Positions 1 through 8,183 of a stretch of 41,155 nucleotides of DNA are shown piece after piece. The stretch is from an uncultured Porphyromonadaceae bacterium (GTDB lineage: Bacteria > Bacteroidota > Bacteroidia > Bacteroidales > Muribaculaceae). Numbering within the stretch: the first letter of the stretch is position 1; the number at the start of each line of letters is the position of its first letter. A program made the translations under genes and the position numbers. The notes under the pieces were generated by a model. It was not told the DNA's origin, did not search any database, and saw nothing but the letters and a program-made list of their open reading frames with translations. The DNA lies in NCBI GenBank assembly GCA_905202215.1, contig CAJKRG010000022.1, forward strand, positions 1-41,155, in the 5' to 3' direction.

Positions 1-52
1 TTAAGCAAAAATACACCAACCTGTGATTTAACAGATATTATGAAACACCCTC
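1..52 (-). mobile_element. Left-hand IS end (inward-facing terminus)
   Basis: Positions 1-52 are the reverse complement of 41095-41146 with one mismatch (position 20). The inner edge reads ...CACCCTC, so on the minus strand the element starts GAGGGTGTTTC. The base triplet just outside, read towards the element, is TTA here and TAA at the right end. That fits a TNA target, as reported for IS1031-type members of the IS5 family, but the family is not established because no transposase lies inside the window. A 52 bp near-identity is longer than most IS terminal repeats, so two oppositely oriented copies of one IS are the simplest reading. The contig probably broke here because the element is multicopy. 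Confidence 0.6.
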
Positions 53-133
53 TAAAGATGTAGAATAAAAATACCTCGTTTCCTTCCGTTTTATCTATTA
101 TTCCCTTCCCTGTTATATCTTTATCGCTTAGAA

Positions 134-1006
134 ATGTGGGTAATGCTTGCTCTCGCCTCGGCTGTATGCCTTGGCGTATATGATATCTTCAAGAAAATAT
201 CTCTGCGCGACAACAATGTGCTGATAGTGCTGTTTCTCAACACTGTCTTCGGAGCATTGATCATGAGTCCCGTCATAATAGGCGGAGCCGTTCACGGATA
301 CTGGGGACTCGGAGAGACCCTTGCAGGCCATCTGATGATCGTCGCAAAATCGTTTATCGTCCTGGGGTCATGGCTGCTGGGCTATTTTGCCATAAAACAC
401 CTGCCTCTTACGATCGCCGGCCCGGTCAACGCCTCAAGGCCCGTAATGGTGCTTCTGGGTGCCTTGCTTATCTTCGGAGAGCGTCTCAACGCGCTGCAGT
501 GGGGCGGCATCCTGCTTGGCTTCGTGTCGCTTTTCCTGATCTCGCGTGTCGGCGCGAAAGAAGGATTTGCCTTCAGAGGAAGCCGATGGCTGTGGTGCTG
601 TTTCGGAGCGGCCGTGCTCGGGGCCGTAAGCGCGCTTTACGACAAATATCTCCTGCGCCGTTTCGAGCCTCTCGAAGTACAGGCGTGGTATTCGCTCTAT
701 CAGGTATTCATCATGGGTTCTACCGTGCTTATTCTTAACCATACACGCGCCGGAAGCACGGCGTTCCGCTGGCGATGGAGCATTCCCTGCATAGCCATGT
801 TCCTCACCACCGCCGATATAGCATATTTCTACGCCCTGTCACAGCCCGACTCCATGATTTCCATAGTGTCCATGATACGGCGCGGAAGCGTGCTCGTTTC
901 GTTCTTCTACGGCGTCTTCGCCCTCCACGAAAAACATATCGGAGCCAAGCTCGTCGATCTCGGCATTCTTGCCGCAAGCCTGACGCTGCTGATCCTCGGA
1001 TCCTGA
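134..1006 (+). CDS. EamA/DMT-superfamily transporter
   Basis: A 290-residue, very hydrophobic protein with about ten membrane segments in two similar halves, as in EamA drug/metabolite transporters (10-TMS type). The first half starts with a helix at about residues 2-20; the repeat begins around residue 148 after a short basic stretch. A Glu-containing segment near the end of each half (FGERLN around 114, LHEKHIG around 263) matches the conserved position in EamA domains. The substrate cannot be read from the sequence. The ATG at 134 is used because the hydrophobic first helix begins there. A weak -7-like box (TATCTTTA, 116-123) lies just upstream. The gene is convergent with feoB, leaving 6 bp between the stops and no obvious terminator hairpin. 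Confidence 0.85.
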   Translation: MWVMLALASAVCLGVYDIFKKISLRDNNVLIVLFLNTVFGALIMSPVIIGGAVHGYWGLGETLAGHLMIVAKSFIVLGSWLLGYFAIKHLPLTIAGPVNASRPVMVLLGALLIFGERLNALQWGGILLGFVSLFLISRVGAKEGFAFRGSRWLWCCFGAAVLGAVSALYDKYLLRRFEPLEVQAWYSLYQVFIMGSTVLILNHTRAGSTAFRWRWSIPCIAMFLTTADIAYFYALSQPDSMISIVSMIRRGSVLVSFFYGVFALHEKHIGAKLVDLGILAASLTLLILGS

Positions 1007-1012
1007 ACGACC

Positions 1013-3490
1013 TCAAACCATCAGCGCTATACGGTAGACGGCAAATGCCACGATCCAGGCTACGGCAGTGTTATAGATAATGCTGAAAAGCCCGTAGCGG
1101 GGGCTGCCCGTCTCGCGACAGATGGCCACGATAGTGGCGAAACAGGGACAATACAGCAATATGAATACCAGAAACGCCAGAGCCGACGGCTGTGTGAAGT
1201 CGGGTTTCCCCGTTGCGGGATCGGGCTGCTCGAGGCGCGCGCCAAGACGGGCATCCGACACTGCCTCGTCGTCGGTATAAAGCACTCCGAGAGTAGAAAC
1301 CACGATTTCCTTGGCAGGCACACCGGCAAGCGCAGCAACCGACGCCCGCCAGTGGAATCCTATCGGCTCCATGACAGGATTGATAGTCTTTCCGGCCATC
1401 TCGAGATAGGAGTCACGCGAGGTATCGATGGCCGACGTATCGGCGACAGGTGCCGTATCACGGTTCAGAGGGAAATAATTGAGCGCCCACACAAGCACGC
1501 TCGCCACAAGTATGATACCGCCCATCTTCTTGAGATACTGCTTCCCTTTGGCCCAGGTATGGCTCAGCGATGCCTTCATGGTCGGCATGCGGTATGGCGG
1601 CAACTCCATCACGAAAGGTGTCTCGTCTTTCTTGAAAAGGAATTTGCGGAGCAGCCTTGCAGTGATGACGGCAACCACGATTCCGCCCACATACAGCCCC
1701 ATAAGCACAAACGGAGCCGATGCTTCGAAGAAAGTACCGACCATCAGTATATATACCGGCAGACGTGCCGAGCACGACATGAAGGGATTTATAAGGATGG
1801 TGATGACTCGGCTCGAACGGCTCTCGATGGCACGCGACGACAGGATTGCCGGCACATTGCAGCCGAATCCCATCACAAGCGGTATGAATGATTTCCCGTG
1901 AAGCCCGATACGGTGCATCACCTTGTCCATGATGAAGGCCGCACGGGCCATGTAGCCCGAATCCTCCATAAACGATATGCAGAAATACAATATCAGGATA
2001 TTGGGCAGGAAGACGATCACACCGCCGACTCCGCCTATGATACCGTCGGCTACAAGGTCTTTCAGCGGCCCCTCGGGCATAAGTTTGTTCACCATATCGC
2101 TAAGCCATTCGACCGCGGTCTCGATCCACTCCATGGGATACTGACCGATCACAAAAGTAGCCCAGAATATGAAGAACATTATAAGCAGGAAGATAGGAAA
2201 TCCGAGCAGTTTGTTGGTCGCAAGAGAATCAAGCAAACGCGTCGTGCGGCCCGATACGATTTTTCCTGCCGTATATGTCTCGGCGAGCGCTCCGGCGATA
2301 AAGCCGTATTTCTCGGCCGCCACTATCGACGATATGTCCTCGTCGCGGAGCGATTCGATTCGTCCCCGCAGTTTGTCGCGCAGCAACAGGATCGGGCTGT
2401 CGGCTCCTGCGCGCAGATGCTGCCTCCACACCCGGCTCTCCTGATGACGGAACAGACGTCGGCTCTTGCGGCGCTTCACATCGGGCGCGCCCGAATCGTC
2501 TATCGACAGCTCGTCTTCAATCTCATGGTCGCCTTCGAGGAGCTTGATGGCAAGATAACGGGGCGAGAACTGCTTGTTTACACCCGGCGTCGCCTTTATA
2601 CGGTCTACAAGCTGACGGATCGCACCCTCGAGATCGGCGCCGAGATTCACATGGATATGACGCACGGTCGTGTCGCGGCCTTCGAACACCGCCACAACGG
2701 TATCAAATAGCCTATCGACACCCTCTCCGGTCTTTGCAACGATGGGCACCATCGGAACACCTATCATGGCGCCGAGACTGGCATAGTCAAGCTCTCCTCC
2801 GCGTGCACGCACTTCGTCGTACATATTGAGGGCAATCACCATACTGTGGTCCATGTCGATAAGCTCGGTAGTGAGGAAAAGATTTCTCTCGAGATTAGAC
2901 GTATCGACCACATTGATAATGACATCGGGTGTATTCTCTCGCAAATACTGGCGCACATAAAGCTCTTCGGGTGAATAGCACGTCAGGGAATACGTACCCG
3001 GCAGATCGACTATATTTATCCTGTATGAGCCATGTTCGAAATATCCTTCCTTAGCATCTACTGTCACACCGCTGTAGTTTCCTACATGCTCGCGGGCTCC
3101 CGAAGCACGGTTAAACAGCGACGTCTTGCCGCAATTGGGATTGCCTATCAGTGCGACATTGATGATATGCCTCTCATGATGATAGACTTTGCGGGCCTCA
3201 ATGTCTTCGATCGTCGGCGACGGTGCTGTCACAGCCCTGGTGCCAAGCACTGCGGCTTCCTCGGGCGACACCTTGACCACCTCGACAAGATCGGCTTCCG
3301 AACGACGCAACGACACTTCATAACCCATGATATTATATTTGATTGGATCGCGCAAAGGTGCATGGAGCACGACAGAGACTCCGTGGCCTTTCACGAAACC
3401 CATTTCAATCAATCGTTTCCGGAAAGCTCCGTGACCCAGAACCTTAACCACGATGCCGGTTTCACCGGTGTGTAGCTGCGACAGTTTCAT
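1013..3490 (-). CDS. feoB: FeoA-FeoB fusion ferrous iron transporter
   Basis: An 825-residue inner-membrane Fe(II) transporter. Residues 1-75 form a FeoA-like SH3 domain, which in most bacteria is a separate gene. The G domain follows with G1 GNPNCGKT (116-123), G2 Thr in GVT (141-143), G3 DLPG (162-165) and G4 NMYD (222-225). A charged linker (about 320-375) leads to the polytopic membrane domain with two gate-like blocks (GYMARAAFIMD and a later counterpart). FeoA-FeoB fusion is common in Bacteroidetes. The product couples GTP hydrolysis to Fe2+ uptake under low-oxygen conditions. Transcription probably starts from the promoter at 3529-3560. No frame damage is visible. Confidence 0.97.
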   Translation of the reverse strand: MKLSQLHTGETGIVVKVLGHGAFRKRLIEMGFVKGHGVSVVLHAPLRDPIKYNIMGYEVSLRRSEADLVEVVKVSPEEAAVLGTRAVTAPSPTIEDIEARKVYHHERHIINVALIGNPNCGKTSLFNRASGAREHVGNYSGVTVDAKEGYFEHGSYRINIVDLPGTYSLTCYSPEELYVRQYLRENTPDVIINVVDTSNLERNLFLTTELIDMDHSMVIALNMYDEVRARGGELDYASLGAMIGVPMVPIVAKTGEGVDRLFDTVVAVFEGRDTTVRHIHVNLGADLEGAIRQLVDRIKATPGVNKQFSPRYLAIKLLEGDHEIEDELSIDDSGAPDVKRRKSRRLFRHQESRVWRQHLRAGADSPILLLRDKLRGRIESLRDEDISSIVAAEKYGFIAGALAETYTAGKIVSGRTTRLLDSLATNKLLGFPIFLLIMFFIFWATFVIGQYPMEWIETAVEWLSDMVNKLMPEGPLKDLVADGIIGGVGGVIVFLPNILILYFCISFMEDSGYMARAAFIMDKVMHRIGLHGKSFIPLVMGFGCNVPAILSSRAIESRSSRVITILINPFMSCSARLPVYILMVGTFFEASAPFVLMGLYVGGIVVAVITARLLRKFLFKKDETPFVMELPPYRMPTMKASLSHTWAKGKQYLKKMGGIILVASVLVWALNYFPLNRDTAPVADTSAIDTSRDSYLEMAGKTINPVMEPIGFHWRASVAALAGVPAKEIVVSTLGVLYTDDEAVSDARLGARLEQPDPATGKPDFTQPSALAFLVFILLYCPCFATIVAICRETGSPRYGLFSIIYNTAVAWIVAFAVYRIALMV

Positions 3491-3528
3491 TATAAGTCAA
3501 ATGAGTATCGAACATGTTTTTGAAGATG

Positions 3529-3560
3529 CAAAATTGCAAATAAATCCCAACATGACCAAT
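3529..3560 (-). promoter_or_regulatory. Putative feoB promoter
   Basis: On the minus strand, ATTG (3557-3560) lies 20 nt upstream of CAATTTTG (3529-3536). Each box differs by one base from the Bacteroidetes sigma-ABfr consensus TTTG-N19-21-TAnnTTTG. Predicted initiation near 3522 gives a leader of about 30 nt before the feoB ATG at 3490. No Fur-type operator was identified with confidence. Confidence 0.4.
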
Positions 3561-3656
3561 ACCCGCCCGAAGGTAAACTCTATCCAGTGCGCCGTGAAGA
3601 TTCCAATAAGAAGTGCAACAGTCTGAACTTACATTATGAAATTCAAGATTTTTTAC

Positions 3657-3664
3657 TAAATTTG
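3657..3664 (+). promoter_or_regulatory. -7 box upstream of small membrane protein gene
   Basis: TAAATTTG matches the Bacteroidetes -7 consensus TAnnTTTG exactly, but there is no TTTG at the proper distance upstream. Initiation near 3671 would leave a leader of about 125 nt with two alternative short stems before the ATG at 3798. Confidence 0.35.
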
Positions 3665-3797
3665 CATAGTAAGAGAACCTACAGCGGCCCGACCCCTGCA
3701 CGACCTCAAAATGCATAGGACCGGATCGGGTTGGTCCTGGAAAGCAATCACAGATATTCAAAATTTAGGTAAATCAATAAACAACCTCTAATAATCT

Positions 3798-4085
3798 ATG
3801 TCAAATTATTTTGAGAAAAGAGAAGAATTCAACGAGGGACGTAAAAAGTATTTCCAGGAAAAGACTAATTTGCGATTGAAAAATATTGCTCTTGTATCGA
3901 TAGCCATCAGTATTATATTATTGCTTACAATGGCCTTGGGCATTGTTGATATATCGAAAAACGCAATGTTGTTTATGCGGGGTTGTGCCGGTATTTTTGC
4001 AATAATCTTTGTCGTGTTAGTCGCGATCATTGTCTATCGGGTGAATGTTTCCTATTTCAAGGATAAAATCAACTCTAACGAGTAA
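3798..4085 (+). CDS. Small two-TM membrane protein of unknown function
   Basis: A 95-residue protein I do not recognise. The first 27 residues are strongly charged (KREEFNEGRKKYF...). Two hydrophobic helices follow, at about 29-49 and 57-79, and then a short basic/acidic tail. The layout suggests an inner-membrane protein with both ends in the cytoplasm. Its base composition is clearly more AT-rich than feoB or the methyltransferase genes on either side, which hints at different ancestry. It could be part of the acquired block with the restriction system, but nothing in the sequence ties its function to restriction. Confidence 0.6.
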   Translation: MSNYFEKREEFNEGRKKYFQEKTNLRLKNIALVSIAISIILLLTMALGIVDISKNAMLFMRGCAGIFAIIFVVLVAIIVYRVNVSYFKDKINSNE

Positions 4086-4164
4086 TACACCGTCAATGTG
4101 CGTTTGAATTTCCGCTGTATGGTTTTTTAGCGTGGGAGATGGGGCGCGGGCGAGTTTTTTTGCG

Positions 4165-4172
4165 TACTTTTG
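4165..4172 (+). promoter_or_regulatory. -7 box of restriction-modification operon
   Basis: TACTTTTG is an exact match to TAnnTTTG and ends 7 nt before the ATG at 4180. No -33 TTTG is present at the usual spacing, the upstream sequence being G-rich. Initiation would fall at or a few bases before the ATG, giving an almost leaderless mRNA. This decides the start of the first methyltransferase: the in-frame ATG at 4132 lies upstream of the predicted transcript. Confidence 0.5.
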
Positions 4173-4179
4173 CAGAACA

Positions 4180-5232
4180 ATGCCCAAGAATAATCAACAG
4201 GACATACTCATTCAGGGAATTCCTGCATTCAACATCAACAACCGGCGGTATTTAGGCAATAAATACCGCCTGCTTCCTTTTATCCGGCGCGTCGTGGCCC
4301 AGAACTGCCGCGACATACACGTTTTCGCCGATCTTTTCGCCGGGACAGGCGCTGTATCGTCGGCTTTCAGCAACGATTGCGCCGTAATAACCAACGATAT
4401 CCTCTACAGCAATTATCTCACCAACCTCGCATGGTTCAGCAACGAAGGATTTGACGAAGACACCGTAGCCGACTTCATCAATTTCTACAACGACATTGCC
4501 CCGCGTGAAGAAAACTATATGTCGGAAAATTTCGCCGACACTTATTTCTCGGCCGACGACTGCCGGAAAATAGGATTTATCCGCGGTCATATAGAAGATT
4601 CTTTCGCCGCAGGCATAATCAACGGCAGGGAACGCGCACTGCTCGTCACCTCTCTCATGTATGCCATGGACAAGATAGCCCGCACATGCGGCCACTACGA
4701 TGCCTACCGCCGCGGAGCTGCTTTCGACGGGCATATCAGCCTCCGATTCCCGATGGCGCCCCATGCCAATAACGCCGCCAACATCTGCCATAACCGCGAC
4801 ATAAACGAACTTGCCCCCGAGGTCGAGGCCGACATCATATATCTCGATCCGCCCTATAATTCCCGCCAGTACTGCGACGCATACCATGTGCTCGAAAACG
4901 TGGCGCGCTGGCAGCAGCCCGAACTTCAGGGTGTGGCACGCAAGATGGATCGTACGGGACTCAAGAGCGACTACTGCACACGCCGTGCCGGAGAAGCCTT
5001 CTCGCAACTGGTCGGCGCGCTGCACTGCCGATATATCCTCCTTTCATACAACAACATGGGCACCAAAGGCGATGATCGTTCCAACGCCCGTATAAGCGAC
5101 GACGAAATCATGCAGGCCCTCGCCGCCCGCGGCCGCGTGGCTATATTCGAGGAAGAGCACCGGCCTTTCTCGGCCGGAAAATCGAATATAGAGGACAACA
5201 ACGAGCGTCTTTTTCTATGCACTGTCGAATGA
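4180..5232 (+). CDS. D12-class DNA adenine N6-methyltransferase (M1 of type IIS system)
   Basis: A 350-residue S-adenosylmethionine-dependent adenine methyltransferase. The N-terminal motif RRYLGNK (22-28) corresponds to motif X, DLFAGTG (51-57) to motif I that binds AdoMet, and DPPY (223-226) to catalytic motif IV. The order X-I-target recognition-IV is that of the alpha (D12, Dam-like) class. An upstream in-frame ATG at 4132 adds 16 residues unlike the family and lies before the predicted transcription start, so the ATG at 4180 is preferred. The stop is followed after one base by the ATG of the second methyltransferase, so the genes are co-transcribed. An asymmetric site needs a methyl mark on each strand, which explains two enzymes; the strand for each is not deducible. 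Confidence 0.9.
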   Translation: MPKNNQQDILIQGIPAFNINNRRYLGNKYRLLPFIRRVVAQNCRDIHVFADLFAGTGAVSSAFSNDCAVITNDILYSNYLTNLAWFSNEGFDEDTVADFINFYNDIAPREENYMSENFADTYFSADDCRKIGFIRGHIEDSFAAGIINGRERALLVTSLMYAMDKIARTCGHYDAYRRGAAFDGHISLRFPMAPHANNAANICHNRDINELAPEVEADIIYLDPPYNSRQYCDAYHVLENVARWQQPELQGVARKMDRTGLKSDYCTRRAGEAFSQLVGALHCRYILLSYNNMGTKGDDRSNARISDDEIMQALAARGRVAIFEEEHRPFSAGKSNIEDNNERLFLCTVE

Positions 5233-5233
5233 T

Positions 5234-6142
5234 ATGGTAAAGTCGCCTCTCAACTACACCGGCGGCAAATTCCGGCTCCTGCCGCAGATTCTGCCACTTT
5301 TTCCGCACGACATCGACACGTTCGTCGATCTGTTCTGCGGAGGAGGCGACGTCGGGGCCAATGTCGAGGCGCAGACAGTAGTTTTCAACGACGCCAATAC
5401 CTGCGTTGTGTCTCTGCTCCGCATGTTCGCCAATACCGACAGCGGGCGTTTCATTCGCTCCATCGACCGTCTCATAAGACGCTATGGCCTTTCCGACACC
5501 TTCTCGCAAGGCTACGAAGCCTATGGGGCCGACAGCGCGAGTGGACTCGCCCACGTAAACCGCGAATCTTTTATTGCCCTCCGCAACGATCTCAATGCCC
5601 TGCGCCGCGGCACTCAGCGATACCGCGCAATGCTCTACACCGCCATAATATTCGCCTTCAACAACCAGATACGCTTCAACGGCGCGGGCGAATATAATCT
5701 CCCCGTAGGAAAACGCGATTTCAACGCACGCATGCGCGAAAAGCTTACAGCCTTCAGCGACAGGCTCGCCGCATTGAATCTGCGTTTCTCCACCATCGAC
5801 TTCGAGGCATTCCGCTACGATGCACTCGGTGAGCACGACTTCGTATACGCCGATCCGCCGTATCTCATCACATGTGCATCGTATAACGAGAACGGCGGCT
5901 GGACTCAACGCCACGAAACCGCCCTCTACAACATTCTCGACCGTCTGAACGGAGCCGGGATCCGATTCGCTCTTTCGAATGTTCTTGAAAACAAGGGACG
6001 CACCCACACCATGATGCGCGAGTGGCTCCGCCAGCGCCCACAATATAATGTTCATCATCTCAATTTCGCATACTCCAACTCCAGCTACCACACAAAAGGC
6101 CGCGGAGAGACATGCGACGAAGTACTCATAACCAACTATTGA
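5234..6142 (+). CDS. D12-class DNA adenine N6-methyltransferase (M2 of type IIS system)
   Basis: A 302-residue Dam-like enzyme. NYTGGK (7-12) is motif X, DLFCGGG (32-38) is motif I, and DPPY (207-210) is motif IV. The C-terminal part has the SNS.Y..KGR..E.LI.NY pattern usual in DpnII/Dam-type enzymes. It is only distantly similar to the preceding methyltransferase, so the pair is not a recent tandem duplication. It should methylate adenine in the second strand of the asymmetric site cut by the neighbouring AlwI-type nuclease. The start directly follows the upstream stop and the next gene begins 4 nt after this stop, so all three genes form one tight operon. Confidence 0.92.
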   Translation: MVKSPLNYTGGKFRLLPQILPLFPHDIDTFVDLFCGGGDVGANVEAQTVVFNDANTCVVSLLRMFANTDSGRFIRSIDRLIRRYGLSDTFSQGYEAYGADSASGLAHVNRESFIALRNDLNALRRGTQRYRAMLYTAIIFAFNNQIRFNGAGEYNLPVGKRDFNARMREKLTAFSDRLAALNLRFSTIDFEAFRYDALGEHDFVYADPPYLITCASYNENGGWTQRHETALYNILDRLNGAGIRFALSNVLENKGRTHTMMREWLRQRPQYNVHHLNFAYSNSSYHTKGRGETCDEVLITNY

Positions 6143-6146
6143 CCCC

Positions 6147-8183
6147 ATGACTGCTCCTCAGACAACCTCCTACAAAAGTTTCTGCTGGTGTCTCGGAACG
6201 ACAAGCTTCCGCGTCGCCGACCTCAACCGCCGTATCGAGCAACAGCTAATGCTGCTCGACCAATTCTGGAATCTCGACGAAAACCACGGTCAGCGATGGA
6301 AAAACAACCCTTCCCTTCAGCAACGGTACTACGATTTCATGAAGGCCCACGGCTTTCTCAGCGGTAACGCCAGGCGCCCCGATAAAGACGCCCGGCAGAA
6401 AATATCGGGTCTCTCCAACCTCGGCCTTGTCGATGACGACCGCCGCCTCACTCCGGCCGGCGAAAGCCTGCTCCGCATAAGCTATTCCGGCGATTTCACA
6501 TCCGACAATCTGCTCGGCATCGCACGCGACAGCTTCCTCTACCTGCGTCAATTGCTCAAAGTATCCCTCTCGGTCAATACCAGAAATGAATCTGTGAGGC
6601 CCTTGCCTCTGCTGATCCATCTTCTCCTTGACCCAGAACTTGGCGGATATCTTTCACTCGAGGAATTCTGCTATCTTCTCCCGCTATGTATAAACGCCGA
6701 TACCACCGCAAAAATGCGGCTCAATATCCTCGATCTGCGCGCCGGGAGAAAAAACATCGACAGCTGTCTGCTCGACACCATTCTGCCGATGGACAACTAC
6801 CGCTATGCCCGAAAGATATTCATAGCGGCTCCGGCGGTCACGCCCGAACTGATCATGACAGTCGGCATGAACCGCAAAAGCCGCACCGAGAAACAGAACT
6901 ACGATCTGCCCTACTACTATCTTTATCTCGCTCTCGAACGGCTCTATATGAACCGCGACGGATCTGCCGGTCAGGAAGTGGCAGATGCTCTCGCCGGCCT
7001 TAACCAGAGCAGCATCAAGTCGTCCTGGAGACGCACGCTTTTCGGCAACGCCAAGAACCGCGAAATAATCGCACGTCCGCTTCAGGCCACCGCAATAGAC
7101 AACCCTTTGGCCGCTTGCGGCGACATAGCCGAGTTCAGAGGACGCTTCTTCGACCTCATGCACCTCATCAAGACCAAAGCGACCCTCGAGGACTACTGCG
7201 ACCAGAACCGGCGGTATTTCTCAACCGCCGACATTCTGCTTTTCAACGACAGCAAAGTAAGCCTCGACGTCGTGCCGGCTCAGTTCTTCGCCTCTTGCAG
7301 CGCCGAACTGTACGCGCTCGCATTCACACCCTGCGGATTCCTGAGAGAGGACTCTTCCCTCGAAGAGATATCGCCGGCGCTTGCCGTAAGTGCCGACACT
7401 CTGCTGGCCGGACTGCGGTCGCGCTTCAATAAAAATTTCACCGACATAGGCGACGCCATGTCGGAAGTCGACCGCGAACGGCTCGCCCGTTTCAACAGTC
7501 TGATCGACGATATCTTCACAGACAATGATCTGACCGATCTGCTCACATACTTCGAGAACCGCGACGACAGGCTCATACAGCGGCATATCACCGACAACGC
7601 CACCGTTCCGACACTTTTCGAATATGTGCTCGGCATAATATGGTACAAACTCAGCGGTCGCCGAGGCAATATCCTCGAATACATGAAGCTCTCGCTCGAC
7701 GCAAACCTGCTTCCCAGAAGCCATGCCGCCGGCGGAGGAGCAGATATAGTCTACGAATATGCCGGTACGGCGGCATTTCCGGCACACAACATGCTCCTCG
7801 AAGCCACCCTCTCCGAGAAAACATCGCAGCGCAAGATGGAAATGGAACCGGTGAGCCGTCATCTCGGCGACGAACTGATAAAAACACGCAACGACAGGAG
7901 TTATTGTGTGTTCGTCACCGACGAGCTCGATCCGAATGTGATAAGCGACTTCCGCGGACGGCGCAATCATACCTACTATGACCGCACCGGTTCGGGCGAG
8001 AAGGTGACAAGCATGAAAATCATACCGCTCGATATAGCCGACATCAAAAACATCATCGCACAGGCGATAGACTATGAGCGGCTTTACGATATGTTCGACC
8101 AGGCTTATCGCTCCGGCGAATTCGACGACGATCCCGTCGAATGGTACAATCATTCTGTAAGAAGCCCTTTAATAATATGCTGA
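6147..8183 (+). CDS. AlwI-family type IIS restriction endonuclease
   Basis: A 678-residue protein whose N-terminus (K-S-F-C-W-C-L-G-T-T-S-F-R) and C-terminal catalytic block fit the RE_AlwI family, as I recall its pattern. The likely PD-(D/E)XK-type centre is Asp533 in GGGADIVY with Glu552 and Thr554 in LLEATLS, followed by QRKMEMEPVSRHLG. AlwI itself recognises GGATC and cuts a few bases downstream. The specificity here may be the same or related, which would fit the two adenine methyltransferases upstream. The frame is intact, so the enzyme is probably active. The last 7 nt overlap the ATG of the following ABC permease gene (ATGCTGA). Confidence 0.82.
   Translation: MTAPQTTSYKSFCWCLGTTSFRVADLNRRIEQQLMLLDQFWNLDENHGQRWKNNPSLQQRYYDFMKAHGFLSGNARRPDKDARQKISGLSNLGLVDDDRRLTPAGESLLRISYSGDFTSDNLLGIARDSFLYLRQLLKVSLSVNTRNESVRPLPLLIHLLLDPELGGYLSLEEFCYLLPLCINADTTAKMRLNILDLRAGRKNIDSCLLDTILPMDNYRYARKIFIAAPAVTPELIMTVGMNRKSRTEKQNYDLPYYYLYLALERLYMNRDGSAGQEVADALAGLNQSSIKSSWRRTLFGNAKNREIIARPLQATAIDNPLAACGDIAEFRGRFFDLMHLIKTKATLEDYCDQNRRYFSTADILLFNDSKVSLDVVPAQFFASCSAELYALAFTPCGFLREDSSLEEISPALAVSADTLLAGLRSRFNKNFTDIGDAMSEVDRERLARFNSLIDDIFTDNDLTDLLTYFENRDDRLIQRHITDNATVPTLFEYVLGIIWYKLSGRRGNILEYMKLSLDANLLPRSHAAGGGADIVYEYAGTAAFPAHNMLLEATLSEKTSQRKMEMEPVSRHLGDELIKTRNDRSYCVFVTDELDPNVISDFRGRRNHTYYDRTGSGEKVTSMKIIPLDIADIKNIIAQAIDYERLYDMFDQAYRSGEFDDDPVEWYNHSVRSPLIIC

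Larger units (their letters stand above)
3491..3797. other. AT-rich divergent intergenic region
   Basis: About 307 bp between feoB (minus) and a small membrane protein gene (plus). It holds a feoB promoter, a -7 box for the rightward gene, and a roughly 125-nt rightward leader that can fold. AGGACC (from about 3717) can pair with GGTCCT, and CCCGA (about 3688) can pair with TCGGG. No known riboswitch or tRNA was recognised. A minus-strand reading frame across 3462-3761 is not credible as a gene. Confidence 0.5.

Noticed and set aside
3462..3761. 99-residue minus-strand frame upstream of feoB
   Set aside because: Overlaps the feoB start and promoter, no domain, atypical composition.
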